Notes: generated from the letters alone by a model not told the origin. A stretch of DNA of 64,000 nt from Symbiodinium natans (GCA_905221605.1 CAJNDS010002791.1:1-64000); one strand, 5' to 3'. Shown: positions 49,494-58,100, numbered from the stretch's first letter. Numbers and translations: made by a program.

Positions 49494-49548
49494 GTGTCTG
49501 ACGATGGCTCAGCGGTTCTGGAGGCCTGCCGGGAACTTTCTACGCAAG
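49494..49548 (+). CDS. internal exon
   Basis: Acceptor cgccgctcag; reads VSDDGSAVLEACRELSTQ; donor GTTGAC. CGCAAG here recurs before the next exon. Confidence 0.6.
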
Positions 49549-49611
49549 GTTGACTTTTTCTAGTAAGGCACATGCAACCCTTGTTTGAGCCTCCTGGGGG
49601 TAGTCTGGGTA

Positions 49612-49705
49612 GTCTGGGACCCGGCGTAGGCCCTGGCCTTACTTCCTTCTTTTAGGGTTTAGGTTCCCGTATAAGCGTCTAGTAGTTATAGGGAGGTACC
49701 CTAGA
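49612..49705 (+). mobile_element. Family C element
   Basis: CTGGGACCCGGCGTAGGCCC left arm and AGGGAGGTACCCTAGACCC; right end replaced by CCCTAAA. Confidence 0.55.
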
Positions 49706-49957
49706 CCCTAAACCCTAAACCTTAAAGCTTAAACCCTAAACCCTAAACCCACATGCAGAAAGGAATGCATTCCCTGCACAGGCTACCAGGCGCTCGGGCG
49801 AAACGTAGGGAATGGTCATCGAGACGAAGCCATAAACAGCCTAAGCAGCCGAAACCCTAAGCCTGAATTATAGGGTTTAGGGTCTAGGGTGTAGGGTCTG
49901 GGGTCTAGGATTTCAGGTTTTAGGGTTTATAGGGTTTCGGAGTCATGGGCGCAAGAG

Positions 49958-49998
49958 AAGTGTCGCACAAATCGAGCAGGCCACCGTCGAAAGCAAAG
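49958..49998 (+). CDS. 41-nt exon
   Basis: Acceptor gcaagag; phase 1 in gives (E)VSHKSSRPPSKAK, or via the CGCAAG repeat EKCRTNRAGHRRKQ; donor GTTCAG. Confidence 0.45.
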
Positions 49999-50067
49999 GT
50001 TCAGTTCACACCTCCTTGGCCCTTGAGCCCTTGACACCTCAAGCCCGAACTCCTACACCCTAATATC

Positions 50068-50171
50068 TTGGGATGTTCCCCATTTATACTAAGAGTCCTT
50101 AACAGGGATTCGACTAGGGGGTACTATAAGCCCTATGTAAGGACTGTCCGTATAAAGGGGGAACATCCCAA
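50068..50171 (+). mobile_element. Family A hairpin element
   Basis: TTGGGATGTTCCCCATTTATA ... TATAAAGGGGGAACATCCC AA; complete. Confidence 0.8.
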
Positions 50172-50812
50172 CCTTAAAGCCCGACCCTAATATCCAAAAC
50201 CCTATGATAGGTATAGGCCCTTGGGATGTCACACATGTCCCTCTGGGATTTTAGATAAGAGACCCCAAACCCCAAACCCTAGACCCACATGTAGGAATTG
50301 TTGCGGAGCCAACCTGCAAAAGATTCTTGTGTTGCTACATATGGACGTCCCCTATTTTTGTGGGCAGCACCCTAAACCCGAAACCCTGAACCCTAAACGC
50401 CAAATGTGGTGTAAAAAGAATTTACCCCCAAGCCCGAAACCCTGATTAAACCCAACTCCCCCCCCCCCCCCCCCCCCAACAAAACAAAAAACAAAACTAA
50501 ACCCTAAACCCTAGAATCCCCCCCTCCACCAACAAAAACACAGAAAAAAACAAGCCCTAAACCCTACACCCTGAACCCCAAAATCCCTCCCCCGGCCAAC
50601 CCGCCCACCCCCCGTCCCCTCCAAAACAAAGAAAGCAATGAGAGCACCCAAATGGGTGGAAACCCTAAACCCTAAACCCTAAACCCTAAAACCCTAAACC
50701 CTAAATTTTGTTACTTAATGTGTTTTTCATTGCCGTCGGGAGCCAGAGCTTGACTCTGTCCAGGAGGCACTGTAACTCGGTGTGTTGCACAGATTTTGTT
50801 TAGTTAAGGCAG

Positions 50813-50854
50813 GCTCTCCTGGAACAGATTGCTGCCTCTGGAGGCCACTGTTGA
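50813..50854 (+). CDS. candidate exon
   Basis: Acceptor agttaaggcag; reads ALLEQIAASGGHC then TGA, or LSWNRLLPLEATVDF up to donor GTATGG. The stretch 50172-50640 shows CCCTAAA units and C runs only; 50705-51000 is AT-rich. Confidence 0.4.
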   Translation, partial: ALLEQIAASGGHC

Positions 50855-51118
50855 TTTTTTGTATGGGTTTTTTTTGTGCGAGGCATCTGGCGGAGTCAGC
50901 AGCGAAGCCGAGATCCCAGACTTTTTTATGCTTAGTATTTCCTAGTAAACATGCGTAATTTAAGTAGACGTATTTTGCTTCATGACATATCGCTCAGATA
51001 AATTCAGACCTTTTGGGGTACCCTAAATATTAGGTGCCGTATTTGTAATAGGGATCCAAAAAGGGACCTAAGTTTTGACAACCACCCAAATGTGGAAACC
51101 TCGGCCCCAACCGCGAAG

Positions 51119-51177
51119 ACCCATCGCCTCTAAAGTGGGCCAGGGCCGCCCACGCCGCCCATTCCGAACCTGTCAGG
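51119..51177 (+). CDS. internal exon (model 13)
   Basis: Acceptor aaccgcgaag; reads PSPLKWARAAHAAHSEPVR; donor GTTTAGGG. Phase 0 out. Confidence 0.5.
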
Positions 51178-51244
51178 GTTTAGGGCTTATTGGGCTTAGG
51201 GTTTGGGTTTTAGGGCTGGGGTTTAGGGCTGGGGGGCTTGGCAG

Positions 51245-51314
51245 GACAACTTCGTGCTGCTTTCTGGCGCCTTCACCGTCAGGAGCAGGGCTGGCTTAAG
51301 GGGCTTTTATGTGG
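51245..51314 (+). CDS. internal exon (model 13)
   Basis: Acceptor gcttggcag; reads DNFVLLSGAFTVRSRAGLR GFYV plus G; donor GTCAAAAG. Phase 1 out fits 51423. Confidence 0.6.
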
Positions 51315-51422
51315 GTCAAAAGCAGGTCATATTTGGTTTGGTTAATAAGTAGCATGAACTTCCAAGTACCCTGGCCTTTTGTTTGGGCTTGTGCTTGCGA
51401 ATGGGGACCTGTCTTTGCCTAG

Positions 51423-51511
51423 GGCAACTCAACTCTACTACCGACATGATCGCTCATGTTCTGGCCACAGCACGAACCGAAACAACAGCGGCTCTCACGT
51501 CATCACAGCCT
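51423..51511 (+). CDS. exon interrupted by a C element (model 13)
   Basis: Acceptor ttgcctag; reads (G)QLNSTTDMIAHVLATART ETTAALTSSQ, then runs into a partial family C copy (about 51512-51577). Donor not certain. Confidence 0.55.
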
Positions 51512-52044
51512 CACCAGGAGGACCTTTATCCCTTTTTTGAGGGTTTAGGTTCCCTTGGAAGCCCCCCTTTAAACCAAAACCCTAAACCCTAAACCCTAAA
51601 CCTAAACCCTAAAACCTCTTTTTCCAGCTAAACCCTCTTTTTCCAGCTACGCTTGGGACCCAAGTGTAGCCTAGCCTCATGCGTGAGGAGGTTTTGCTAC
51701 AACCCCGAACATGGCTTCGAAGCCGGGACATTGATGCTCAGATGGTTGGACTCGAAACTTGATAACCCCTAAACCCCAAACCCTAAACCCCAAACCCCAA
51801 ACCCTAAACCCCAAACCCTAAACCCTAAACCCTGAACCCTGAACCCTGAACCCTGAACACTAACCCAAATCCCCAAACGGCTACGCCCCAGGCCCTTTAT
51901 TACTTGAGCCCGGCATCAGTGCTGAGCTTTTCGGGTTTAGGGATAACCTTAAACCCTAAACCCTGAAACCCCAAACCCTAAACCCCAAACCCCAAACCCT
52001 GAAACCCTAAACCCTACTCATCACGAGGCTCAAGGAGCAAGTAG

Positions 52045-52134
52045 CGTAGGGCCCTGTACCTTTCATACACGGCCCAATGAAGTTCAGCCACAGCTGTTTC
52101 CTGCTGGCGGTCCTCTGGAAGCTCGCATCGGCCA
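52045..52134 (+). CDS. exon ending at a C element (model 13)
   Basis: Acceptor gagcaagtag; reads VGPCTFHTRPNEVQPQLFPA GGPLEARIG plus CA; GC donor at 52135 inside repeat GCAA. Confidence 0.6.
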
Positions 52135-52250
52135 GCAACTGGGACCCGGAGTAGGCCCTTCTTTCCGTTTTTTAGGGTAGGGTTTCCCTTATAACCCCCC
52201 TTACCCTAAACCCTAAAGCCTTTTTATTCCTAGGTTACTCCTGGGTCTAG
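52135..52250 (+). mobile_element. Family C element acting as a GC-AG intron
   Basis: GCAACTGGGACCCGGAGTAGG ... GTTACTCCTGGGTCTAG. GCAA occurs at both edges (52135-52138, 52251-52254). Removal joins RIGQ to QASPGAVVPPAAG without frame loss and leads to a stop. Clearest case of a hairpin element that is exactly an intron. Confidence 0.65.
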
Positions 52251-52311
52251 GCAAGCTTCACCAGGGGCAGTGGTCCCTCCAGCAGCAGGCAGAGACTGGC
52301 TCAGCCAATAG
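52251..52311 (+). CDS. terminal exon (model 13)
   Basis: Reads QASPGAVVPPAAGRDWLSQ then TAG at 52309-52311, in the frame fixed by the GC-AG intron. Confidence 0.6.
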
Positions 52312-52456
52312 TTGAACATTTAAACTATTTTTGGGTTTCCTTATTGTACCCTACTCGACCAATAGTTGAACTTTAAACTTTTTGGGCTTCCTTTCTTATC
52401 TAGTAACTTACTCAGCCAGTAGTTGGACTTTAAACTTCTTTTTGGGTTTCCTCATG
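52303..52456. repeat. three tandem copies of a 55-bp unit
   Basis: AGCCAATAGTTGAACATTTAA ... TTTGGGTTTCCTTA... repeated with substitutions; begins at the stop codon of model 13 and fills its probable 3' UTR up to model 14. Confidence 0.75.
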
Positions 52457-52511
52457 TCGTGGGAATGCCAACGTCTAAGCTCTTTTTTCCCTTGGCTCCT
52501 GGAGAAGTAAG

Positions 52512-52607
52512 GAGACGGAGGAACTGGAGGACAGCGAGCACGAGCTCCAGGGCGAAGGCCTCGCCGATGCCGAGAACCTTTACGAGGGAGTGCACGACTC
52601 GCGGATC
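52512..52607 (+). CDS. exon 1 seen of model 14, coiled-coil-like
   Basis: Acceptor gagaagtaag; reads ETEELEDSEHELQGEGLADA ENLYEGVHDSRI. Then GA donor at 52608. Acidic, helical. Start of the gene lies upstream or is this region. Confidence 0.75.
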
Positions 52608-52769
52608 GAAGCTTGGTAGCAAGATGTGGGGCGCCCTTTTGTGCCCCCTTGTTTGGGCACCAACAGCCACGAAGGGTACACCTAAACCCCAAACCCTAAA
52701 CTCTAAACCCTAAACCCTAAACCCTAAACCCCTCTTATTATGACACCGACACTTGGGGGGGCCACCAAG
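52608..52769 (+). other. GA-AG intron flanked by GAAGC repeats
   Basis: GAAGC at 52608-52612 and 52770-52774. The interior carries a CCCTAAA array. Splicing GA...AG keeps one GAAGC and gives DSRI-EAMLESLSEEE in frame. Confidence 0.65.
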
Positions 52770-52832
52770 GAAGCCATGTTGGAGAGCCTCTCGGAGGAGG
52801 AGCAGAAGACCTACCACCAATACCGCGCTGAG
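52770..52832 (+). CDS. exon 2 of model 14
   Basis: 21 codons EAMLESLSEEEQKTYHQYRA E; GC donor at 52833. Heptad-like leucines continue the coiled coil. Confidence 0.75.
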
Positions 52833-53049
52833 GCTCTAGGGGGTAAGGGGTTTAGGGTTTAGGGTTTAGGGCTACATGGTCCTTCATATGGTCCCTAGCC
52901 TCCTTTAAAGGGTTCTGATGTATGGGCCCTGAATTTGTATAGGTTACAGAAGGGGTACCCTGTTAAGGGCCTTATCACCTAAACCCTAAACCCTAAACCC
53001 TTTTAAGGGCCCATACCACGTACGGGACCATGTAACTACCCTAAGAGAG
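52833..53049 (+). other. GC-AG intron made of a family E element
   Basis: GAGGCTCT at 52830-52837 and 53047-53054. Between lie TTTAGGG units, E left arm CTACATGGTCC, right arm GGACCATGTAACTACCC, and inside E a CCCTAAA array flanked by TTAAGGGCC (52963-52971, 53003-53011). Nested insertion. Confidence 0.7.
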
Positions 53050-53094
53050 GCTCTTGAGGAGGCCCAGCGCTTGGCGGCGGAGTCCAGGCAGCGC
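53050..53094 (+). CDS. exon 3 of model 14
   Basis: 15 codons ALEEAQRLAAESRQR; donor GTAACT. With exon 2 gives YRAEALEEAQRLAAESR, a continuous helix. Confidence 0.75.
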
Positions 53095-53199
53095 GTAACT
53101 TGGCATTAAGGGACTAAACGGGGGAATTCAAGGGACCTTCGGGGTTATGTGGGGTTTCTATCTGGGTTGTTTAGGGGCTACCTAGGTATATAATTAGGG

Positions 53200-53265
53200 A
53201 CTATATAAGGTATATATATATATAAAAGGTATATGCACATATATATATATATAGGGGTTATATAG
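53200..53265. repeat. TA microsatellite, two blocks
   Basis: GGTATATATATATATAAAAGG and ACATATATATATATATAGGGG within intron 3 (53095-53423). Confidence 0.8.
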
Positions 53266-53423
53266 GGGGAGTACCCCTTAATGGTAGGTCCGTCGGCGTC
53301 CTTTGCCTTTTCTTGGTTTTTTTCTTAAACAGGCGGCTCCTAGCTTCGTAGGTCCGTCGACACCCTTTGCCTGATTTTGAGGTTTTTTTTTGAGCCATGC
53401 TTTGCCCGTTTTTCACCATGCAG

Positions 53424-53480
53424 CTCCTCAAAGCTCCAAAAAGTGCGGGTTACCCCTATGTTTGTGTGGCGACCCCTAAG
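53424..53480 (+). CDS. exon 4 of model 14
   Basis: Acceptor caccatgcag; 19 codons LLKAPKSAGYPYVCVATPK; GC donor at 53481. Confidence 0.75.
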
Positions 53481-53640
53481 GCAATGCCTAAACCCTAAAC
53501 CCTAAACCCTAAACCCCAACCCTAAACCCGAAACCCGAAACCCGAAACCCTAAACCCTAAACCCTAAACCCTAAACCCTAAACCCTAAACCCTAAACCCT
53601 AAACCCTAAACCCTAAACCCTGACCAACAGTAAGCCCAAG
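53481..53640 (+). other. GC-AG intron: CCCTAAA array between 9-bp repeats
   Basis: AAGGCAATG at 53478-53486 and 53638-53646. The interior is almost only CCCTAAA and variant CCCGAAA units. Splicing GC...AG gives ATPK-AMLSMEAKIQ in frame. An array that is an intron and carries a target duplication. Confidence 0.75.
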
Positions 53641-53701
53641 GCAATGTTGAGCATGGAGGCAAAGATCCAGGATGCCGCGGGTGACTTGTGCTTCAAGAGG
53701 G
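53641..53701 (+). CDS. exon 5 of model 14
   Basis: Reads AMLSMEAKIQDAAGDLCFKR plus G; donor GTGAAT. GGTGA at the edge (53701-53705) recurs at 53853-53857. Confidence 0.75.
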
Positions 53702-53853
53702 GTGAATTCCCTCTGGGAGCCTTTTTTTGTTCTCTGCGGGCTTTCAGGGTTTAGGGTTTAGGGAGAAGGGAGAAGGGGTCTTGTCTTTGGGGTATATGAG
53801 GGGGTCCCCTACTTGTGTAATCACTCGCCCAAAGCACCTTACGCAGTAGTAAG

Positions 53854-54011
53854 GTGAGGATGGCATTCTGGTGGTGAGCAGCTTGAAGAAACAGGACCCA
53901 TGCGATGGTGTAGGCTACCTGCATACAACCTTCATCCACGTGAACCACAAGGAAGCCTCCTTCGTCTGCCTACCCTGCTCTCCTCTTTGCAAGACACTCG
54001 GTTCTGCAGAA
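53854..54011 (+). CDS. exon 6 of model 14, 158 nt
   Basis: Acceptor agtagtaag; reads (G)EDGILVVSSLKKQDPCDG, VGYLHTTFIHVNHKEASFV, CLPCSPLCKTLGSAE; donor GTGACC. Four cysteines (CLPCSPLC) may bind metal. Fits exon 5 through the GGTGA repeat. Confidence 0.7.
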
Positions 54012-54098
54012 GTGACCCCTTTTCCTGTTGCTTTGTTGCCCGAAACCCTAAACCCTAAAGTCTAAACTAAGCCTTTCCCGGCCTTCCCAAGCATTAAG

Positions 54099-54144
54099 AA
54101 CTTGTTCGTTCCGAGGCCCTGCGTGAAAGCGCCGATGCAGGGTG
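54099..54144 (+). CDS. exon 7 of model 14
   Basis: Acceptor gcattaag; reads NLFVPRPCVKAPMQG; donor GTACAG or GTTTAGG a few bases later. Confidence 0.5.
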
Positions 54145-54459
54145 GTACAGTAGTGGGTTTAGGGGGGTTTAGGGTTTTTTTTGTGTATTGCTTAGGGTTG
54201 ATAGTAAACTCCAGAATGTTGGAACATGGTTTAAGGTTGATTCGAGTTGGGATTCCCTTTAGCATACCTTTTGGGTATTCCAACTTTTTGGAGTTCATTA
54301 CTGTAGGGTTACAGCAATCCCCTGTAGGTAACCCCTGAAGGAGCTACATACTGTAGACCCTAAACCCTAAACCCTAAACCCTAAACCCTAAACCCTAAAC
54401 CCTAAACCCTAAACCCTAAACCCTAAACCCTAAACCCTAAACCCTAAACCCTGACCCAG

Positions 54460-54604
54460 GAGCTCTTGTCATGGTCCGGGTCGGGAGGGCTGTGACGAGT
54501 TGAAGGAGACGGATCCGAAGCGTCGGCGGCCGCCGGTCACGCTCATGAAAGAGGCGACGAACCGACCCTTTTCCCATAGCTTCCACGAGGCCGGCTCCAG
54601 ATAG
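54460..54604 (+). CDS. probable terminal exon of model 14
   Basis: CCCTAAA array, then ctgacccag; longest frame SSCHGPGREGCDELKETDP, KRRRPPVTLMKEATNRPFSH, SFHEAGSR, then TAG. Phase from exon 7 is not settled; a second frame (ALVMVRVGRAVTS) stops earlier. Confidence 0.5.
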
Positions 54605-54656
54605 CAATTAGGGTTTAGGGTTTTGAGTTTAGGGTTTGGGTTTGGGGTTTGGGTTT

Positions 54657-54733
54657 AGGGTTTAGGGTTTAGGGTTTAGGGTTTAGGGTTTAGGGTTTAG
54701 GGTTTAGGGTTTAGGGTTTAGGGTTTAGGGTTT
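54657..54733. repeat. TTTAGGG array, 11 units
   Basis: G-rich orientation, starting about 50 bases after the stop at 54602. Confidence 0.9.
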
Positions 54734-54842
54734 ACAGGCCCAGAACCTTGTTTTGGGTTTTTGGATGCATTGCTGACTTTGGTGCTGGTGGAGTTTCGAT
54801 ATTTATACTACATCCTGAAGAGTTGCCATCCCTGTAGCTTGT

Positions 54843-54941
54843 ACCCAAAGGCTCCTATGTAGTACCTTTTTTGGGGTAGTTAGTATACTAGAATCCACTA
54901 TAACTAGCCCAAAAAGGAACTACATTGGAGCCTTTGGGTAG
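54843..54941 (+). mobile_element. Family G hairpin element
   Basis: ACCCAAAGGCTCCTATGTAG ... CTACATTGGAGCCTTTGGGT with inner AGTACCTTTTTTGGGG / CCCAAAAAGGAACT. Complete palindrome. Confidence 0.75.
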
Positions 54942-55069
54942 CTACTGTTTGCTTAAGAAACCCCCCCCGCCTCCCCCAAAGAAAATAGATCAACATTCTT
55001 CCTTGTAAGGGTAATGTGGGGATGAGTATCCTGTATTTCTTTGGGGCTCTTCAGCAAGTAGTAGCTGTA

Positions 55070-55145
55070 TGGGGGGTTCCCTTGTACGGTACACTACCCC
55101 AAAAAAGGGGCACCCTTATTATCAGATGGTTCCCGGGCTAGCAAG
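55070..55145 (+). mobile_element. Family B fragment
   Basis: GGTTCCC...GGTACACTACCCC, AAAGGGGCACCC and TGGTTCCCGGGCTAGCAAG match the right two thirds of B. Another B left arm lies at 55379-55400. Confidence 0.5.
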
Positions 55146-55298
55146 TACTTAGTAGTAGAGTAGGTAACCTTTAACCTTTTTTGGGTTCATATATTCCCCT
55201 TATAGTCCCAAAGGTTAACCTTTAAAACCCCTAGGTACTGGACAACTAAGAGTACACAAGTGGGTTCGGGCCACGCCTGCCTCGAGGCATTCCTGCAG

Positions 55299-55359
55299 CA
55301 CAGTGCGGAGCTCACACGAGGCCACCGTGCCGGCAACCTCACCGCAGGCAACCTCACCG
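55299..55359 (+). CDS. internal exon (model 15)
   Basis: Acceptor ttcctgcag; reads HSAELTRGHRAGNLTAGNLT; donor GTGACG. Internal 12-base repeat GGCAACCTCACC. Confidence 0.45.
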
Positions 55360-55451
55360 GTGACGCAACCTTGCCAGAAACTTGGTAGCCCAGCGTTACC
55401 CTTCTTAAGCCTCCTCTTTTTTGGGGTTTTGGGCTTCTTTTATGTTGAACC

Positions 55452-55590
55452 GCCCTAAGCCCTAAGCCCTAACCCTAAGCCCTAAGCCCTAAGCCCTAAG
55501 CCCTAAGCCCTAAGCCCTAAGCCCTAAGCCCTAAGCCCTAAGCCCTAAGCCCTAAGCCCTAAGCCCTAAGGCCTAAGGCCTAAGGCCCTA
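55452..55590. repeat. CCCTAAG variant array, about 19 units
   Basis: GCCCTAA units, a one-base variant of the telomere unit, almost perfectly homogenised, switching at 55600 to normal CCCTAAA (to about 55692). Confidence 0.9.
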
Positions 55591-55702
55591 ACCCTTAAAC
55601 CCTAAACCCTAAACCCTAAACCCTAAACCCTAAACCCTAAACCCTAAACCCTAAACCCTAAACCCTAAACCCTAAACCCTAAACCCTAAACCCAACAACA
55701 AG

Positions 55703-55792
55703 GACAGTATGTTAAGCTGCCTGGAGACCGGGGAGTGCAGAGTGGAAGAGGGCAACGTCACGGAAGCTGCAGGCATGTCTTGTGGGATTAGG
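55703..55792 (+). CDS. internal exon (model 15)
   Basis: Acceptor caacaacaag; 30 codons DSMLSCLETGECRVEEGNVT EAAGMSCGIR; donor GTTTAGGG. CCCTAAA before and TTTAGGG after. Confidence 0.7.
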
Positions 55793-55855
55793 GTTTAGGG
55801 TTTAGGGTTTAGGGTTTAGGGTTTAGGGTTGAGGGCTTGGGGTTCAGGCTTTAGG

Positions 55856-55962
55856 TTGGCATGTTCACCCTTCTGCCAACAGTCCCTTAATAGGGATTCT
55901 AGCAAACCCCCCCCCCCTTTTATTAAAATCCCTATTAAGGACTGTAAGGGGGAGCATCCCAA
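55856..55962 (+). mobile_element. Family A element with C run
   Basis: TTGGCATGTTCACCC ... AGTCCCTTAATAGGGATT ... AATCCCTATTAAGGACTG ... GGGGAGCATCCCAA. Confidence 0.7.
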
Positions 55963-56030
55963 ACTTCAGGGTTCAAGGTTTAAGGTTTGAGGGTTTAAGG
56001 TTTGGGGTGGCAAGGGGGGCTCGGTTTTTT

Positions 56031-56226
56031 GGCAGCCCAGTGGTACCCGTCACCTTTTTTCTAAAGTGACCGAACCCAAAAAGAGTGCCCTTTTTTTCAA
56101 ATATGGTTACAGGGCTAAACCCTAAACCCTAAACCCTAAACCCAGTGGTACTTGTTACCCTTTTATTTTGCTAAAGTGACCAACCCCAAAAAGAGTGCCC
56201 TTTTTCAAATACGGTTACAGGGCTGC
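56031..56226 (+). mobile_element. Two tandem family B copies separated by CCCTAAA
   Basis: Copies at about 56031-56116 and 56142-56226 share GTGACC-AACCC-AAAAAGAGTGCCC. The junction is AGGGCTAAACCC...AAACCCAGTGGTAC: four telomere-like units sit where the ends of the two copies meet. Confidence 0.65.
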
Positions 56227-56256
56227 CCAGCTCATAGCCCTTGAGGCGACTTTCAG

Positions 56257-56320
56257 TTTAATGAGACCACCGCGATCATCAGCGCGCTGACCCCGGATAT
56301 GAGCAACCAGGCTGCTCAGT
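56257..56320 (+). CDS. internal exon (model 15)
   Basis: Acceptor gactttcag; phase 0 in gives FNETTAIISALTPDMSNQAA Q plus T; donor GTAGGG. Phase 1 out fits 58621. Confidence 0.65.
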
Positions 56321-56465
56321 GTAGGGTTTAGGGTTTAGGGTTTAGGGTCTGGGGTTTAGGGTTTAGGGTTTAGGGTTTAGGGTGTAGGGTTTAGGGTTTG
56401 GGTTTTTAGGGTCTGCAAGGTTGAGGGTTTAGGGTTTAGGGTTTAAGGGTGTGTCAGGGGAGGGC

Positions 56466-56505
56466 GCGCGCTCGGGTGTGAAACACCCCGGGCCGCGCGC
56501 TCGCG
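56466..56505. other. GC-rich hairpin
   Basis: GGGTGTGAAACACCC perfect stem with GCGCGC-rich flanks that can extend the pairing. Confidence 0.4.
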
Positions 56506-56611
56506 TTGCCCGTCAACCCACCCCGGCCACCCAAACTATACTCTATTAGGGTTTAGGGTTTATGGAATTTACTTTCTTGTGCTCTGATGCTTGCTTTGAT
56601 GTTTTTAAAGT

Positions 56612-57262
56612 TGCGTTGTTAGGGTTTAAGCTGGGGTTGGGGGTAGCCTCGGCCCTTTTCGGGCCTTCGGCGTGTCAGGGCCCGTAGAGGCCCTTATTTA
56701 TTTGAAGGTCAGGGAAACCCTTTGTGTCTGCTCTTGGACTCAATTAAGCATCGATTTCACTACCAAAAAATCACATTTTTCATTGCGGGTACGGGCATCC
56801 TGGGGTCCCCCTTCTTTTAGGGGGCCTTTTGAAGCCTTTTGAAGTATTTTGGTGGCTCTTGGGGTCTCTCGGGGCCTTGTTCGGACCTTCGGCGTGTCAG
56901 GGGCCGTAGAGGCTTTATTCATTTAAAGGTCAGGGAACCTATTAATGAGTTTTTCGCCAATGAGTCTTTCAATCGCTAGGGTTTAAGCTCGGGTTCGGGG
57001 TAGCCTCGGCCCTTTTCGGGCCTTCGGCAAGTTAGGGCCCGTAGAGGCCCTTATTTGCTTGAAGGCCTTCGTAGGGTTTTGCGGTGTTAGGGTTTAAGCT
57101 GGGGTTCGGGGTAGCCTCGGCCCTTTTCGGGCCTTCGGCACGTTAGGGCCCGTAGAGGCCCTTATTTGCTTGAAGGCCGTCGTAGGGTTTTGCGGTGTCA
57201 GGGTTTAGGCTGGGGTTCGGGGTAGCCTCGGTCCTTTTCGGGCCTTCGGCACGTGGTAGGGG
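56612..57262. repeat. 112-bp tandem repeat with interspersed second unit
   Basis: Unit: GGGTTTAAGCTGGGGTTC, GGGTAGCCTCGGCCC, GGGCCTTCGGC, GGGCCCGTAGAGGCCC. Clear adjacent copies at 56976-57084, 57085-57196 and 57197-57262; older copies at about 56612-56720 and 56875-56940. Confidence 0.75.
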
Positions 57263-57450
57263 GGAGCCATCGATTTCAATACTAAAAAAGAACATTTTTC
57301 ATTGCGGGCAGGGGTGCCTAAAACAATGTTTTCAATATTCAAAAATCGCATTTTTCATTGTGGGCACGGACAAATCTTGTGGTCCCCCCTTTTTTTAGTG
57401 GGCCTTTTGAAGCTTTTGAAGCCTTTTGGTGGCTCTTGGCGCCTCTTGGG
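56745..57450. repeat. duplicated ATCGATTTC...TTTTGAAGCC unit
   Basis: A block with CATCGATTTCA, CATTTTTCATTGCGGG and GGGCCTTTTGAAG..TTTGGTGGCTC occurs at 56745-56880 and 57267-57450, flanking the 112-bp array. Confidence 0.65.
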
Positions 57451-57455
57451 GGCTT

Positions 57456-58100
57456 CCTAGGCCCTTAGCCGAGCCCTGGTTGGCAGGGGTGTTTGGGCAT
57501 CTGGGAGGCAGGCAAGGCCCTTGACCCGGCAAGGCCTTGGCCCCGCAAGGCCCTTGTCCGGCCTGGCCCCCTTGGGCCAAGGGCCTCCCGGGCCAAGGGG
57601 CCCTTGGTCCGACCCCCCGAAACCCTCCAGGCCAGGGCCTCCGAACCAGGCGCCCGGGCCAAGGCGCAAGGGAGGCCAAGCCCGACCCACCCCCCGGAGA
57701 AAGGGCCCCCCGGGCCAAGGGCCCACGCATGTGAAGGGGTTCCAGACCCAGAGCGGCCCTGGGGCCCAAGGGCCCGGACCCCCCGAGGGCTCTGGGGCCA
57801 AACCAGGCCAAAATTCAGGGCCTAGGGGGCCCAGCGGCCAAAGCCTCGGAAGGCCCTTGACCCAGGAGGCCCTTTGCCGCCTTGGTTTGAAGGAGGCCCT
57901 TGGCCCGGGTCCTGGAGCCTTGGCGCGGCCCTTGGTGCGGGGGGCGCCGGGGTCCTTGGCTCGGTGGTCGGGGGGCCCGGGGCCCTTGGCCCGGGGGGGG
58001 GCCCTTGGCCCCGGGGGGGGGCCCTTGGCCCGGGGGCCCTTGGCCCGAAGGCCTTTGCCGGAGAAAATTCGTGAAAAAGCCCCAGGCCAAGGGTGACGGT
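57456..58100. repeat. GGCC/CCTTGG-rich low-complexity block
   Basis: GGCCAAGG, GGCCCTTGG and CCCGGG motifs recur irregularly for 640 bases. Long open frames exist on both strands (up to 191 codons), but they are Pro/Gly/Arg/Ala-only products of the repeat, so I do not call a gene. Confidence 0.7.

Noticed and set aside
57395-58096. Long open frames on both strands (up to 191 codons)
   Set aside because: They translate GGCC/CCTTGG repeats into Pro/Gly/Arg/Ala only, are open in several frames at once, and lack splice context.
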